Part shown: piece by piece, positions 45,309 to 55,238 of the stretch
How the letters are laid out: the number at the start of each line of letters is the position of its first letter
Numbering within the stretch: position 1 is the first letter of the stretch
NCBI RefSeq assembly: GCF_003605645.1
Contig: NZ_QVMU01000002.1
Span: forward strand, 297,665 to 361,664
Length of the DNA: 64,000 nt
Reading direction: 5' to 3'
From: Vibrio sinensis
GTDB taxonomy: Bacteria; Pseudomonadota; Gammaproteobacteria; Enterobacterales; Vibrionaceae
Program-made: the position numbers and the translations under genes
The notes under the pieces: generated by a model
Seen by the model: only the letters and a program-made list of their open reading frames with translations
Told to the model about the DNA's origin: nothing
Database searches by the model: none

Positions 45309-45336
45309 AAAAACCTGCTATGAGTAGCAGGTTTTT
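45309..45336 (-). terminator. Terminator of amtB
   Basis: Twelve-base arms aaaaacctgcta (45309-45320) / tagcaggttttt (45325-45336) with a four-base loop are followed on the minus strand by further T. It lies 50 bp after the amtB stop. Confidence 0.9.
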
Positions 45337-45385
45337 AATCATTGTCTTTGTAATAAGATGTGTTGTTCAGTTACTTAAGTCGACA

Positions 45386-46615
45386 TTATTTTATTGATAC
45401 AAATTCTGGATAAGCGCCAACCCCACAGTCATGCACATCCATTCCCTCTAGCTCTTCTTCCTCTGTCACTCGAATACCAATCGTCGCTTTCAACACAGCC
45501 CAGACAACTAAACTTGCACCAAATACCCATGCAAAGATAACTGCTGCGCCAAGCAACTGAGCGCCAAAGGTTGCATCACCATTGCTTAATGGCACCACCA
45601 TTAAACCAAATAAACCACACACACCATGCACTGAAATAGCACCGACTGGATCATCAATTTTCAGCTTATCTAAGGCAACAATACTAAACACAACTAATGC
45701 ACCAGCAGCGATACCAATAGAGAGTGCATACATTGGTGATGGTGATAACGGATCGGCAGTGATTGCGACCAAACCTGCTAATGCACCATTAAGAATCATA
45801 GTCAGATCTGCTTTACCCCAAACGGTTTTACACACCAACAGTGAAGCAATCGCCCCTGCTGCCGCTGCCGCATTAGTATTTAGAAAGATTTGGCCTACTG
45901 CAGTCGCATTTTCAAAATCAGATATCATTAACTGAGAGCCGCCGTTGAAACCAAACCAACCGAACCACAAAATAAATGTCCCTAACGTTGCCAGTGGCAT
46001 GTTCGAACCTGGAATCGGATAAATCTCACCTTTTTTACCGTACTTACCTTTACGAGCACCTAATAATAGAACCCCTGCCAGTGCCGCTGATGCCCCCGCC
46101 ATATGAACAATGCCCGAACCAGCAAAATCACTAAAACCAGCTTCAGCTAAGAAACCACCACCCCAAGTCCAATAACCTTCCATTGGGTAGATAAATGCAG
46201 TTAAAACAGCCGAGAAAATTAAGAATGACCACAATTTCATACGCTCAGCAACTGCACCAGAAACCACTGACATCGCCGTCGCTACAAACACAACTTGGAA
46301 GAAAAAATCTGACTCAAGCGAGTGATCTGCCCCTTCTGCTTGAGTTCCGATTAGGGTTCCAAGCGAGGGTAACCACCCACCTTCTGTATTATCAACGTAC
46401 ATAATGTTATAACCCACCAACAAAAAGGTGGTACATGCGATAGCATATAAACAGATATTTTTAGTCAGTATCTCTGTGGTATTTTTAGAGCGCACTAACC
46501 CGGCTTCGAGCATGGCAAAACCTGCCGCCATCCACATCACCAATGCACCTGAAATAAGAAAGAAAAAAGTATCCAAGGCGTAACGTAATTCCGCTACCGT
46601 AATTGTTAAGTCCAT
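45386..46615 (-). CDS. amtB: Ammonium transporter AmtB
   Basis: This trimeric inner-membrane ammonium channel has 409 residues and about eleven helices. The pore histidines lie in GSGIVHMAGASAALAG (about 162-177) and SVHGVCGLFG (about 315-324), and the glycine-rich GWFGFNGGSQL segment is typical. The cytoplasmic C-terminal tail (TEEEELEGMDVHDCG) is the GlnK-binding region. glnK lies 26 bp upstream in the same operon. Unlike E. coli AmtB no cleaved signal peptide is obvious: the N-terminus leads straight into the first helix. Confidence 0.96.
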   Translation of the reverse strand: MDLTITVAELRYALDTFFFLISGALVMWMAAGFAMLEAGLVRSKNTTEILTKNICLYAIACTTFLLVGYNIMYVDNTEGGWLPSLGTLIGTQAEGADHSLESDFFFQVVFVATAMSVVSGAVAERMKLWSFLIFSAVLTAFIYPMEGYWTWGGGFLAEAGFSDFAGSGIVHMAGASAALAGVLLLGARKGKYGKKGEIYPIPGSNMPLATLGTFILWFGWFGFNGGSQLMISDFENATAVGQIFLNTNAAAAAGAIASLLVCKTVWGKADLTMILNGALAGLVAITADPLSPSPMYALSIGIAAGALVVFSIVALDKLKIDDPVGAISVHGVCGLFGLMVVPLSNGDATFGAQLLGAAVIFAWVFGASLVVWAVLKATIGIRVTEEEELEGMDVHDCGVGAYPEFVSIK

Positions 46616-46641
46616 AGTCGTTATCTCCAGTCCATTTGTAT

Positions 46642-47019
<378 letters not shown>

Positions 47020-47023
47020 TTAA

Positions 47024-47039
47024 TCCAAACACCGTGCCA
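47024..47039 (-). promoter_or_regulatory. Sigma54 promoter of glnK-amtB
   Basis: The minus strand reads TGGCACGGTGTTTGGA (47039-47024), matching TGGCAC-N5-TTGCW except for one base in the -12 element. It is about 44 bp before the glnK ATG, consistent with nitrogen-starvation control. Confidence 0.85.
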
Positions 47040-47094
47040 AAATTTTAACCAACTGATTTAAATGAAATTTAAGCATTTCAAACCTCTTATACGT

Positions 47095-47125
47095 AAAAAA
47101 GGCGCACCATAGTGGTGCGCCTTTT
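47095..47125 (-). terminator. Terminator of yacL
   Basis: The 9-bp stem ggcgcacca (47101-47109) / tggtgcgcc (47113-47121) with loop tag has TTTTTT on the minus strand (plus-strand aaaaaa 47095-47100) and tttt on the other. It is 28 bp beyond the yacL stop. The same bases form an NtrC-type site. Confidence 0.85.
47104..47118. promoter_or_regulatory. NtrC-binding site upstream of glnK
   Basis: GCACCATAGTGGTGC matches the NtrC consensus GCACY-N5-RGTGC at every fixed position. Its centre is about 80 bp upstream of the sigma54 element, close to -100, a usual enhancer distance. Confidence 0.7.
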
Positions 47126-47152
47126 CACGAATTTAAAGCAGTTAAACGTCGC

Positions 47153-47524
47153 CTAGCGATTGGTTAAGAATGCCATCCAGCGTTCAATCATGATTTCAAA
47201 ATCTTCCAAACCACAACTTGCGGTACTTTCACAATCGTAAAAGTCGAACTCGCTGCTATCTTCCAATTCATAGCCATGAGACAGGACATTTTCTTGAACA
47301 ATAACTTCATCACCAACGATAGAGAGCGAAATCTCAACTCCCGGCAATACATGCTCTTGCTGTGGATGAACTCGAGCAAGATCGCATAAGGCTTCTACTT
47401 GAGCTATTTTTTCAAAATCTCGACCAATTTCATCTTGAAGCCAACGACCAACAATTTCATGCCCCATACTACATTTCACGTAGTACTCACCCATTAAGGT
47501 ATTTCTGACAAATTCAAATTCCAT
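47153..47524 (-). CDS. yacL: UPF0231 family protein YacL
   Basis: This acidic protein of 123 residues (from ATG 47524) is similar to E. coli YacL: compare MEFEFVRN, SMGHEIVGRW and YDCESTASCGLEDF with the E. coli MDYEFLRD, SMGHEVVGHW and YDEESLSLCGVEDF. The gene adjoins acnB, as in E. coli. The frame also allows GTG at 47530. Function is unknown in the family. Confidence 0.9.
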   Translation of the reverse strand: MEFEFVRNTLMGEYYVKCSMGHEIVGRWLQDEIGRDFEKIAQVEALCDLARVHPQQEHVLPGVEISLSIVGDEVIVQENVLSHGYELEDSSEFDFYDCESTASCGLEDFEIMIERWMAFLTNR

Positions 47525-47615
47525 AACCACTGCTCTATCATGATGAAAATCGCCGCGAGTATAACGATATCATTTAGAGAGCTCCACCAAATCAAAGAAA
47601 ATAGCAGCGAAAAAA

Positions 47616-47639
47616 AGCCCCTGCACAAAGGCAGAGGCT
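47616..47639 (-). terminator. Terminator of acnB
   Basis: On the minus strand AGCCTCTGC (47639-47631) pairs with GCAGGGGCT (47624-47616), with one wobble pair, and is followed by TTTTTTT. Confidence 0.85.
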
Positions 47640-47664
47640 ATTTAATATCTATCTAAACAGACGA

Positions 47665-50253
47665 TTACGCAGGTTCTTGGAAAATCACCGTGTCTGCGAT
47701 ATCCGTGTACTGTCCCATCTTATGGAAATTGAGGTAACGATAAGTATCTGCTGCTGTAGCGTCAATTTGCTGCATGTATTCTAGGTACTCTTCCTTAGTC
47801 GGAATCTTACCTAAAATTGCACCAACAGCTGCTAGTTCAGCGGAAGACAAGTAAACGTTAGCACCTGTACCTAGTCGGTTCGGGAAGTTACGAGTCGATG
47901 TTGACATCACTGTGGCTTTATCAGCAACACGAGCTTGGTTACCCATGCACAATGAACAACCTGGAGTTTCAATTCGAACCCCTGCGCGGCCGAAGATTCC
48001 GTAATAGCCTTCTTCAGTTAGCTGATCTTTATCCATCTTAGTTGGCGGAGCAACCCATAGACGAGTATCTAGTTGACCATTGAACTTATCAAGCAGCTTA
48101 CCAGCAGCACGGAAGTGGCCAATATTCGTCATACAAGAACCGATAAAGACTTCATCAATTTCAGTACCTTGTACTTCAGATAACAGGCGAGCATCATCAG
48201 GATCATTTGGTGCACAAAGAATTGGTTGATCAATATCGGCCAAATCAATTTCAATGACATGTGCGTATTCAGCATCAGCATCACCAGACATTAATTCTGG
48301 GTTCGCAATCCACTCTTCCATCGCTGTAATGCGGCGCTCAATCGTACGACGGTCACCATAACCCTCAGCGATCATCCATTTCAACATGGTGATGTTCGAG
48401 TTCAAGTACTCATCGATAGATTCTTGAGATAGCTTAACAGTACAACCTGCTGCAGATCGTTCAGCTGATGCATCTGATAGCTCAAATGCTTGCTCAACAC
48501 TAAGATGCTCAACCCCTTCAATCTCTAAAATACGACCAGAGAATTCATTGATCTTGCCGGCTTTCTCTACCGTCAATAGGCCCTGTTTAATACCGTAGTA
48601 AGGGATAGCATGTACGAGGTCACGCAGTGTGATACCCGGCTGCATTTCACCTTTAAAACGCACCAGAATAGATTCAGGCATATCTAGTGGCATAACACCT
48701 GTCGCAGCCGCGAATGCAACCAAGCCAGAACCTGCTGGGAACGAAATCCCAAGAGGGAAACGAGTATGTGAGTCACCACCAGTACCAACAGTATCAGGTA
48801 GCAACATACGGTTTAGCCAAGAGTGGATAACACCATCTCCAGGGCGCAGTGATACACCGCCACGGTTCATAATAAAATCAGGCAACGTATGGTGTGTATT
48901 CACATCAACCGGTTTTGGATAAGCAGAAGTGTGACAGAAAGACTGCATCACGAGATCAGCAGAGAAGCCAAGACAAGCAAGATCTTTTAGCTCATCACGC
49001 GTCATTGGACCCGTTGTGTCTTGCGAACCAACTGTCGTCATCTTAGGCTCACAGTACTGCCCAGCACGGACGCCTTCTACGCCACAAGCTTTACCAACCA
49101 TTTTCTGCGCTAAGGTATAACCTTTATTAGAAGCAGATGGATCAACCGGCTTAGCAAATAGATCCGTTTCTTCTAGCCCTAGAGAAACACGAGCTCGGCT
49201 TGTTAAGCCACGTCCAACAATCAGAGGAATACGGCCACCAGCGCGCACTTCATCAAGGAGAACTTTGCTTAGTTCAAAGCTTGAGATTTCCTCATTATTC
49301 TTACGCACAACACCTTCATAAGGGTAGATATCAATGACATCACCCATATTCATATTTTGTACGTTCAATTCAATAGGTAGCGCACCTGAATCTTCCATGG
49401 TGTTATAGAAGATTGGAGCAATTTTACCACCTAAGCAGATCCCACCCGTACGCTTGTTTGGTACATATGGGATATCATCGCCCATGAACCACAGTACTGA
49501 GTTTGTTGCCGATTTACGTGAAGAACCGGTACCAACAACGTCACCAACATAAGCCAGTGGGATACCCTCTTTTTGGAGTTCTTCAATTTGCTTAATTGGA
49601 CCGACTGTTCCTGGCTCGTCTGGGTTGATACCATCACGTTCCATTTTAAGCATTGCTTTCGCATGAACAGGAATATCAGGACGAGACCACGCATCTGGGG
49701 CTGGCGATAAGTCATCAGTGTTCGTTTCACCGGTCACTTTAAAGACTTTAACCGTGATTTTTTCCGCAACTTTCTCTTTCGATGTAAACCATTCGGCTTC
49801 AGCCCAAGAAGTTAAAACTTGCTGAGCAAAGGTATTGCCTGCTTTCGCTTTTTCTTCAACATCGTAGAAGGCATCAAACATTAATAATGTATGGGACAGT
49901 GCTTTAACTGAAATTGGCGCGAGAACGACATCATCAAGCAACTCGACAAGCGGGGCGATGTTGTAACCACCTTGCATTGTACCAAGTAATTGTGCTGCTT
50001 TTTCACGGCTAACTAATGGGGATGAAACTTCACCTTTCGCCACAGCGGTCAAGAAACCAGCTTTTACATAAGCGGCTTCATCTACACCAGGGGGAATTCG
50101 ATTCTCTAACAGATCAAGAATTACAGCTTCTTCACCTTGAGGTGGGTTTTTAAGAAGTTCGACAAGACCAGCGACTTGTTCTGCGTCTAATGGTCTCGGA
50201 ACAACTCCTTCAGCAGCACGTTCTTCGACGTGTTTACGGTAGGCTTCAAGCAC
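47665..50253 (-). CDS. acnB: Aconitate hydratase B (also 2-methylisocitrate dehydratase type)
   Basis: AcnB is the main TCA-cycle aconitase in proteobacteria, interconverting citrate and isocitrate with a [4Fe-4S] cluster. The 862-residue protein has the AcnB order: HEAT-like N-terminal domain, swivel domain ([13 protein letters not shown] near 242), then the catalytic domains. Cluster cysteines are in [14 protein letters not shown] and [11 protein letters not shown]. The start codon is GTG (50253) with AGAGGA nine bases upstream, and the protein begins [16 protein letters not shown], aligning with E. coli. A seven-codon ORF overlaps the start, see 50246-50269. Confidence 0.96.
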   Translation of the reverse strand: MLEAYRKHVEERAAEGVVPRPLDAEQVAGLVELLKNPPQGEEAVILDLLENRIPPGVDEAAYVKAGFLTAVAKGEVSSPLVSREKAAQLLGTMQGGYNIAPLVELLDDVVLAPISVKALSHTLLMFDAFYDVEEKAKAGNTFAQQVLTSWAEAEWFTSKEKVAEKITVKVFKVTGETNTDDLSPAPDAWSRPDIPVHAKAMLKMERDGINPDEPGTVGPIKQIEELQKEGIPLAYVGDVVGTGSSRKSATNSVLWFMGDDIPYVPNKRTGGICLGGKIAPIFYNTMEDSGALPIELNVQNMNMGDVIDIYPYEGVVRKNNEEISSFELSKVLLDEVRAGGRIPLIVGRGLTSRARVSLGLEETDLFAKPVDPSASNKGYTLAQKMVGKACGVEGVRAGQYCEPKMTTVGSQDTTGPMTRDELKDLACLGFSADLVMQSFCHTSAYPKPVDVNTHHTLPDFIMNRGGVSLRPGDGVIHSWLNRMLLPDTVGTGGDSHTRFPLGISFPAGSGLVAFAAATGVMPLDMPESILVRFKGEMQPGITLRDLVHAIPYYGIKQGLLTVEKAGKINEFSGRILEIEGVEHLSVEQAFELSDASAERSAAGCTVKLSQESIDEYLNSNITMLKWMIAEGYGDRRTIERRITAMEEWIANPELMSGDADAEYAHVIEIDLADIDQPILCAPNDPDDARLLSEVQGTEIDEVFIGSCMTNIGHFRAAGKLLDKFNGQLDTRLWVAPPTKMDKDQLTEEGYYGIFGRAGVRIETPGCSLCMGNQARVADKATVMSTSTRNFPNRLGTGANVYLSSAELAAVGAILGKIPTKEEYLEYMQQIDATAADTYRYLNFHKMGQYTDIADTVIFQEPA

Positions 50254-50269
50254 GACTTTTTCCTCTCAT
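50246..50269 (-). CDS. Possible seven-codon leader ORF overlapping the acnB start
   Basis: ATG 50269, with AAGGA nine bases upstream, opens MRGKSRA and stops at TGA 50246-50248 inside codons 2-3 of acnB. Ribosomes ending here would be placed at the weak GTG start of acnB, so coupling or restraint is possible. Chance occurrence is not excluded. Confidence 0.3.
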   Translation of the reverse strand: MRGKSRA

Positions 50270-50278
50270 TGCGGTTCT

Positions 50279-50311
50279 TCCTTTTTTATCTCTTTTATGT
50301 ATAAAAAAGGA
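50279..50311. repeat. AT-rich inverted repeat in the acnB leader
   Basis: Arms tccttttttat (50279-50289) / ataaaaaagga (50301-50311) are 11 bp and perfect. Pairing in RNA would cover the AAGGA site used by the short leader ORF. A second, bulged inverted repeat (50330-50338 / 50373-50382) lies further upstream. Together they make a structured leader of more than 100 bases. Confidence 0.45.
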
Positions 50312-50515
50312 GTGAACATCCTTGGAAACTTGGCTCTCCATTGCCTGGATACTTAACTGATAAACAGCGCCAGAGAGGCCAAACTGTGGGCAGTAGGATA
50401 GCAAATTTAACCTTGAATTAAAATCTCATCATTTTGACCAACATAGCAAGTTAAGACTAAAGTCTTGTCAAATCAGCCCTATTTCACCTAAGGAAAATAA
50501 GCTTAACCTCCACTA

Positions 50516-52813
50516 TTAATACGTAGTACCAATAATAAGGTATACCGCACCTAAGTTCTGTTCCGTGCGCCCATATGAAAGCAAGATAGGTCCGATAGGA
50601 GAATCAATTCCGGCAAAAATAGACGCCGCGTTGTATAAAGGAGCATCTTTCAATTCAAGATCATTGTCTGACCAAACTCCACCATGCTCCAGTGATGCAC
50701 CCAGATAAAATGGGGCATTGAACAGGCCAAAGTCATTGTCAAACCAACGGTAACGATAAACTAAACTGGTATAAAATACGTTAGAGCCAATCAAGCTATT
50801 ACGTGGAATACCCGATAGATTTAAAAATCCGCCCAGCTCTTTCGGATTGAGTGGTAGCTCGGAATTTTTACTTTCTACGACACCAAGATCTAATTGCGCG
50901 ACTAAAGTATGACGGTGGTGACTGGCTGCACCTTTAAAATTCGCCGAAATTTCAAAGACAGTATCTTCTTGAACAGTATCATTCTGGCTAAAGTTAGCCT
51001 CGCCGGGACCTCGGTCGTGGGAGATCAGGTAGTCTAGATTGACGAACCAACCCTTGGTTGGAAATGCAAAATCATCCAAAGTATCGAGGCGATAGTTGGC
51101 AAATGCACCCATTCGATCAAAGTGTTGTCGTCCAATAGAAGAGAAGCCCGAATACTCAACATAACCATCGCTATATCGCCCACCAAAACGAAGCTCTTGC
51201 CATAAGGCCGGCTGTATTCCAAACGCAAGCTCTGCGGTCACTTCTGAGTAATTAATAGGGATAAAATCATACACAGATCCAATATCGGGTGAATCCAAAT
51301 CCGTCAGAGGGATATTACGTTTCTCACTGCTGTACAACAAACTAGCGGCGGTAAAGAGCTTCTGACTTGAAGAGATTGGCGAATAGAGTTCAATCTCTGC
51401 GAGCTTATCCGTTCCCATATCAAGATTCATCGTCAGTTCTGCACCGTCGATACCAAGATTGGTAAAATTACTTGATACGCCGATACTATATTGACTGTCT
51501 GTTTTGAAGTCATCCTCAAGGAAAAAACGAAAGTTAAGGTAATTGGGTCCCCAAGATTTTTCATTTACATCAATCACAAGCTCGTCAATGTTATCGTCTT
51601 TACTGTACTTGTAAGTGACAAGCTCAAAGCGATCTAATGCGTAAAGATCTTCAATCCCTTTTTCTATCTCTTTGCTATCGAGAGTTTTCCCCGAATCCAA
51701 ATTCAAACGATTGGCGAGAATAGTGTCGCTAAAATGGGTGTTGTTGTTGATAACAATCCGATCAATTTCAATTTCATCGCCATATTGCAACGCTTTGCGC
51801 GCCTTTTGTTTTTCATCAATATAACGTTGATATTCTGCCGTTGAAACAGACAATCCCTTGAGTTTACTCGCAACTTCATAGGCAGCGTGGTAACCGGCCT
51901 GAAATGCATTGGGCATTTTATCAAACTCAACCGTTTCCATATCTCCAACATTAGGTCGCAAATAAACATCATCCTCTGACATTAATTTCGCCTGTTCTTC
52001 AGTACTTCGGCGTACGAGGTAGTTAGACAATTGATCGGCAACCGTGAAGAAATTTGTGAAGTCCTCTTCATTTTTATAGTCGGTGCTGATGTCGACGGCA
52101 ATCACCACATCTGCGCCCATTTGCTTAGCGATATCAACCGGCATGTTATTAACCACACCGCCATCTACCAACATTTGTCCGTTTAATTTATAAGGTGGTA
52201 AGGCTCCTGGAACCGACATACTCGCCATCATAGCATCCACCAGATAGCCATCATCGAGCACTACCTCTTTTAATTCGAGGATATCGGTCGCCACTGAACG
52301 GTATGGAATCGCAAGGTCATCGAACGATTCAAATGCACCGAGGTTCCCCGTTGTTTCGCGCAAAATTCTCAGCATGTTCTGCCCTTGCACAACACCTGTT
52401 GGTGCGCGAACTTCACCAAAGCGTAAGCCAAGATCGGTTTTTATTTGGTATCGATCTTCATATTCTTTGTCTCGAACACGGCGGTGACTGCGATCGACGC
52501 GATCTCGATAACCATTGTTCCAATCGACACTGAAGATGAAACTCTCAATCTCATCGGCACTCATACCCGTGGCATATAAGCCACCGACATACGCCCCCAT
52601 ACTTGTGCCCGCAATGTAGTCGACGGGAATTTTCAACTCTTCTAGCGCTTTTAGCACACCAATATGTGCCGCTCCTTTCGCGCCGCCACCAGCAAGTACA
52701 ACGGCGACTTTAGGATGTTTCTTAGAAGAGCTCGATTCGTTCTCAACAGCCCACACAGGGCTACTGAGAACGATCGAAGAAGCGATTAAATACAGACCTA
52801 ACTTGCGCACCAA
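50516..52813 (-). CDS. Patatin-like phospholipase with POTRA and Omp85-type barrel (PlpD-like)
   Basis: This 765-residue protein looks like a type Vd (patatin-Omp85) two-domain secretion protein. A signal peptide (LGLYLIASSIVLSSPVWA) precedes a patatin domain with oxyanion loop GGGAKGAAHIG (about 42-52), nucleophile GTSMG (Ser about 75) and catalytic Asp in DGGVVNN. A POTRA-like segment lies near 345-420. The remaining C-terminal half is a 16-strand bacterial surface-antigen barrel ending in aromatic Tyr (LIIGTTY). Family members act as lipases at or beyond the outer membrane. The Pseudomonas PlpD is the named relative. Confidence 0.9.
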   Translation of the reverse strand: MVRKLGLYLIASSIVLSSPVWAVENESSSSKKHPKVAVVLAGGGAKGAAHIGVLKALEELKIPVDYIAGTSMGAYVGGLYATGMSADEIESFIFSVDWNNGYRDRVDRSHRRVRDKEYEDRYQIKTDLGLRFGEVRAPTGVVQGQNMLRILRETTGNLGAFESFDDLAIPYRSVATDILELKEVVLDDGYLVDAMMASMSVPGALPPYKLNGQMLVDGGVVNNMPVDIAKQMGADVVIAVDISTDYKNEEDFTNFFTVADQLSNYLVRRSTEEQAKLMSEDDVYLRPNVGDMETVEFDKMPNAFQAGYHAAYEVASKLKGLSVSTAEYQRYIDEKQKARKALQYGDEIEIDRIVINNNTHFSDTILANRLNLDSGKTLDSKEIEKGIEDLYALDRFELVTYKYSKDDNIDELVIDVNEKSWGPNYLNFRFFLEDDFKTDSQYSIGVSSNFTNLGIDGAELTMNLDMGTDKLAEIELYSPISSSQKLFTAASLLYSSEKRNIPLTDLDSPDIGSVYDFIPINYSEVTAELAFGIQPALWQELRFGGRYSDGYVEYSGFSSIGRQHFDRMGAFANYRLDTLDDFAFPTKGWFVNLDYLISHDRGPGEANFSQNDTVQEDTVFEISANFKGAASHHRHTLVAQLDLGVVESKNSELPLNPKELGGFLNLSGIPRNSLIGSNVFYTSLVYRYRWFDNDFGLFNAPFYLGASLEHGGVWSDNDLELKDAPLYNAASIFAGIDSPIGPILLSYGRTEQNLGAVYLIIGTTY

Positions 52814-52877
52814 CGTTTTCCTTCGCGTTCATAAAAACCACTAGCATCCGCTTGGATTTTTTCCCATTAATCAAACA

Positions 52878-55238
52878 TTACCAAGTGAAGAGTTTTTTGA
52901 TCCATTCAACCGGTTGATTGCTACATTGTTTTTGCAGTGTTTCATTGGCATCCCACACTGGCAATTTGAAGTTATTATTACAGTCTAGAGTTAGCCCACC
53001 TTGCGGCAGCTTCGCAAAACCTATCGTCGTGATATCTTTTGGCCACGGTAGTGATAATTTTTGCGGAATTCTATGCTGCAAATATTCAGCATAGACGCGT
53101 AACGCACCACTTGAACCAGTCAGCTTAGTCGATTTGTTATCATCTCGTCCTAGCCAAATCGTCGTCACTTCTCGACCATCAACACCAACAAACCAGCTGT
53201 CTCGAGTATCGTTACTGGTACCTGTTTTTCCGGCTAAGGCAGCCCAAGAAAATTGTGCATTAAGGAAACGTCCCGTACCTTCCATCACGCCACGTTTCAT
53301 CGCATAGGTTGTCAACCAAGCAGCTTGCTGATCGACAGTTTGCGTCACTGACGGAATTGATTGATACAATACATTACCATCCAAATCGGAAACGGAACGT
53401 AGAGCAGATAGCTTGGCTTTTTTCCCTGAATTTGTCAGAGTTTGGTACATCTGTGCTACTTGGAAAGGCGTCAACGTAAATGAGCCTAAGAACATCGATG
53501 GAACCGGTTTAATCTCTTGTTTATCAACACCTAACTGCGTAAATGTATCAATAACATTGTCGATACCTAACTGCATACCTAACCGAACGGTTGGGACATT
53601 CAAAGATTTCGCTAGAGCTAAATACAATGGCACCTCACCACGATATTTTCGATCGTAGTTTCTCGGCGACCAAACATTCCCTTGGCTGCCTTTCAGACTA
53701 AACGGGCGATCCTGCAATGTTGTGGCCAAATTATAATGATCAGGCTGCGCTAATGCCGTGAGGTAAACCGCTGGTTTCGCTAAGGAACCAATCTGGCGAC
53801 TAGCGTTAAGCGCTCGATTGAAACCATCGTACCCTGTGCGTTTCCCCCCGACCATGGCGCGGATTTCCCCAGAGTGTCGATCGACCGCTATCGCAGCTCC
53901 TTCCAATTCATTACCCGCCACCTTTGCGAGTTGAGGAACCTTTTTCGCAATCGCTTGTTCCAGTTCATTTTGTGAAACGGGATCAAGAGACGTGAAGACT
54001 TTTAGCCCTTTATCTGCGCTATAAGCCTCACCAACTTTCTCTTTCAACTCAATTTGCAGTTGTTGAAAATAAGATGGTTGACGACTCGCTATTTTAGGAT
54101 TCTTTTGAATATCTAATGGGCGACTTGCCGCTTGATCAAATTCACTAGCGGTCAGTACATTTTGCTGCATCATCAGTCTTAAAACTAAATCACGGCGCTC
54201 TTTCGCTCGCTCAGGGAAACGAATCGGATTGTAATATGACGGGCCTTTAACCATCCCGACAAGTAGCGCTAATTGATCAATGCGTAGCTCTTGAATTGGC
54301 TGCCCAAAATACAAACGAGATGCTAAACCAAAACCATGTACAGCTTCACCGCCGCTTTGCCCCAAGTAGACTTCATTCAGATAAGCTTCTAGTAAACGAT
54401 CTTTTGAATAACGGTAATCCAAAATCAGAGCAATGTAAGCTTCTCGTACTTTACGCCACAATGTTCTATCGCTGGACAAAAACAGATTTTTAGCCAACTG
54501 CTGCGTTAGCGTACTTCCGCCTTGTACAGTGCGCCCTGCTTTAACATTTGCGACAAGTGCGCGTGCAATTGCAATAGGAGAAACACCATCATGTTGGTAG
54601 AAGCTACGATCTTCTGTCACCAACAGTGCATCAATCATGACTTCCGGAAATTGCTCTCGGCGTAAAAACAGTCGTTGTTCATCTTTGTTTTTTTCCAACA
54701 TGCCAAGCATTTTAGGCTCGATTCGTAAATAACCTAAATCGCCTTTTTTCTCTAGCGACTGGATACGTTGCAATCCTGATTGGTCAAAGTACAACATCGC
54801 ATGACGATCAGGCTCTGGCCCATCAGTAAATTCAAATGGTCGTCGAATCAGCTCAATTTTTGTCGATGAAGATGAATATTCGCCTGGGTAGTGTGGTTGG
54901 CTCACTTTACGATAATTCAATACATCGAGCTCATTGCGCACTTCTTTTAAACTGATGTCGTCACCAGGTTCAAGGGTCAAAATTCTTGCATACACCACGG
55001 TTGGCAATTCAAATAATTGCCCTTCAAACCTTTGCTTTACGACACTATCGAGGTAAATCCCGACAAACACCAATACCGCAAACGTCGCGAGTCCAACTTT
55101 CCAGCTTATTCCCCATAAGGTTTTCAACCATGAACGGCCACCTTTAGGTTTTTTAGGCTTATTTGCTTTGGGTGCTTTTTTACGCACCGTTTTTTTAACG
55201 GGAGCACTTGGCGTTGCTGCTGTTTTTTTCTTGGTCAT
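52878..55238 (-). CDS. mrcB: Penicillin-binding protein 1B (bifunctional)
   Basis: This class A PBP polymerises glycan strands and cross-links peptides. The 786-residue protein has a Lys-rich cytoplasmic tail, a single anchor (VGLATFAVLVFVGIYL, about 52-67), a UB2H-like region (about 75-165), and a GT51 domain with catalytic Glu in VTEDRSFYQHDG and motif GGSTLTQQLAKN. The transpeptidase has SxxK in GSLAKP, an SxN in KSLNVP, and KTGTSND. Its start overlaps the end of hrpB by four bases, so the pair is co-transcribed. Confidence 0.95.
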   Translation of the reverse strand: MTKKKTAATPSAPVKKTVRKKAPKANKPKKPKGGRSWLKTLWGISWKVGLATFAVLVFVGIYLDSVVKQRFEGQLFELPTVVYARILTLEPGDDISLKEVRNELDVLNYRKVSQPHYPGEYSSSSTKIELIRRPFEFTDGPEPDRHAMLYFDQSGLQRIQSLEKKGDLGYLRIEPKMLGMLEKNKDEQRLFLRREQFPEVMIDALLVTEDRSFYQHDGVSPIAIARALVANVKAGRTVQGGSTLTQQLAKNLFLSSDRTLWRKVREAYIALILDYRYSKDRLLEAYLNEVYLGQSGGEAVHGFGLASRLYFGQPIQELRIDQLALLVGMVKGPSYYNPIRFPERAKERRDLVLRLMMQQNVLTASEFDQAASRPLDIQKNPKIASRQPSYFQQLQIELKEKVGEAYSADKGLKVFTSLDPVSQNELEQAIAKKVPQLAKVAGNELEGAAIAVDRHSGEIRAMVGGKRTGYDGFNRALNASRQIGSLAKPAVYLTALAQPDHYNLATTLQDRPFSLKGSQGNVWSPRNYDRKYRGEVPLYLALAKSLNVPTVRLGMQLGIDNVIDTFTQLGVDKQEIKPVPSMFLGSFTLTPFQVAQMYQTLTNSGKKAKLSALRSVSDLDGNVLYQSIPSVTQTVDQQAAWLTTYAMKRGVMEGTGRFLNAQFSWAALAGKTGTSNDTRDSWFVGVDGREVTTIWLGRDDNKSTKLTGSSGALRVYAEYLQHRIPQKLSLPWPKDITTIGFAKLPQGGLTLDCNNNFKLPVWDANETLQKQCSNQPVEWIKKLFTW

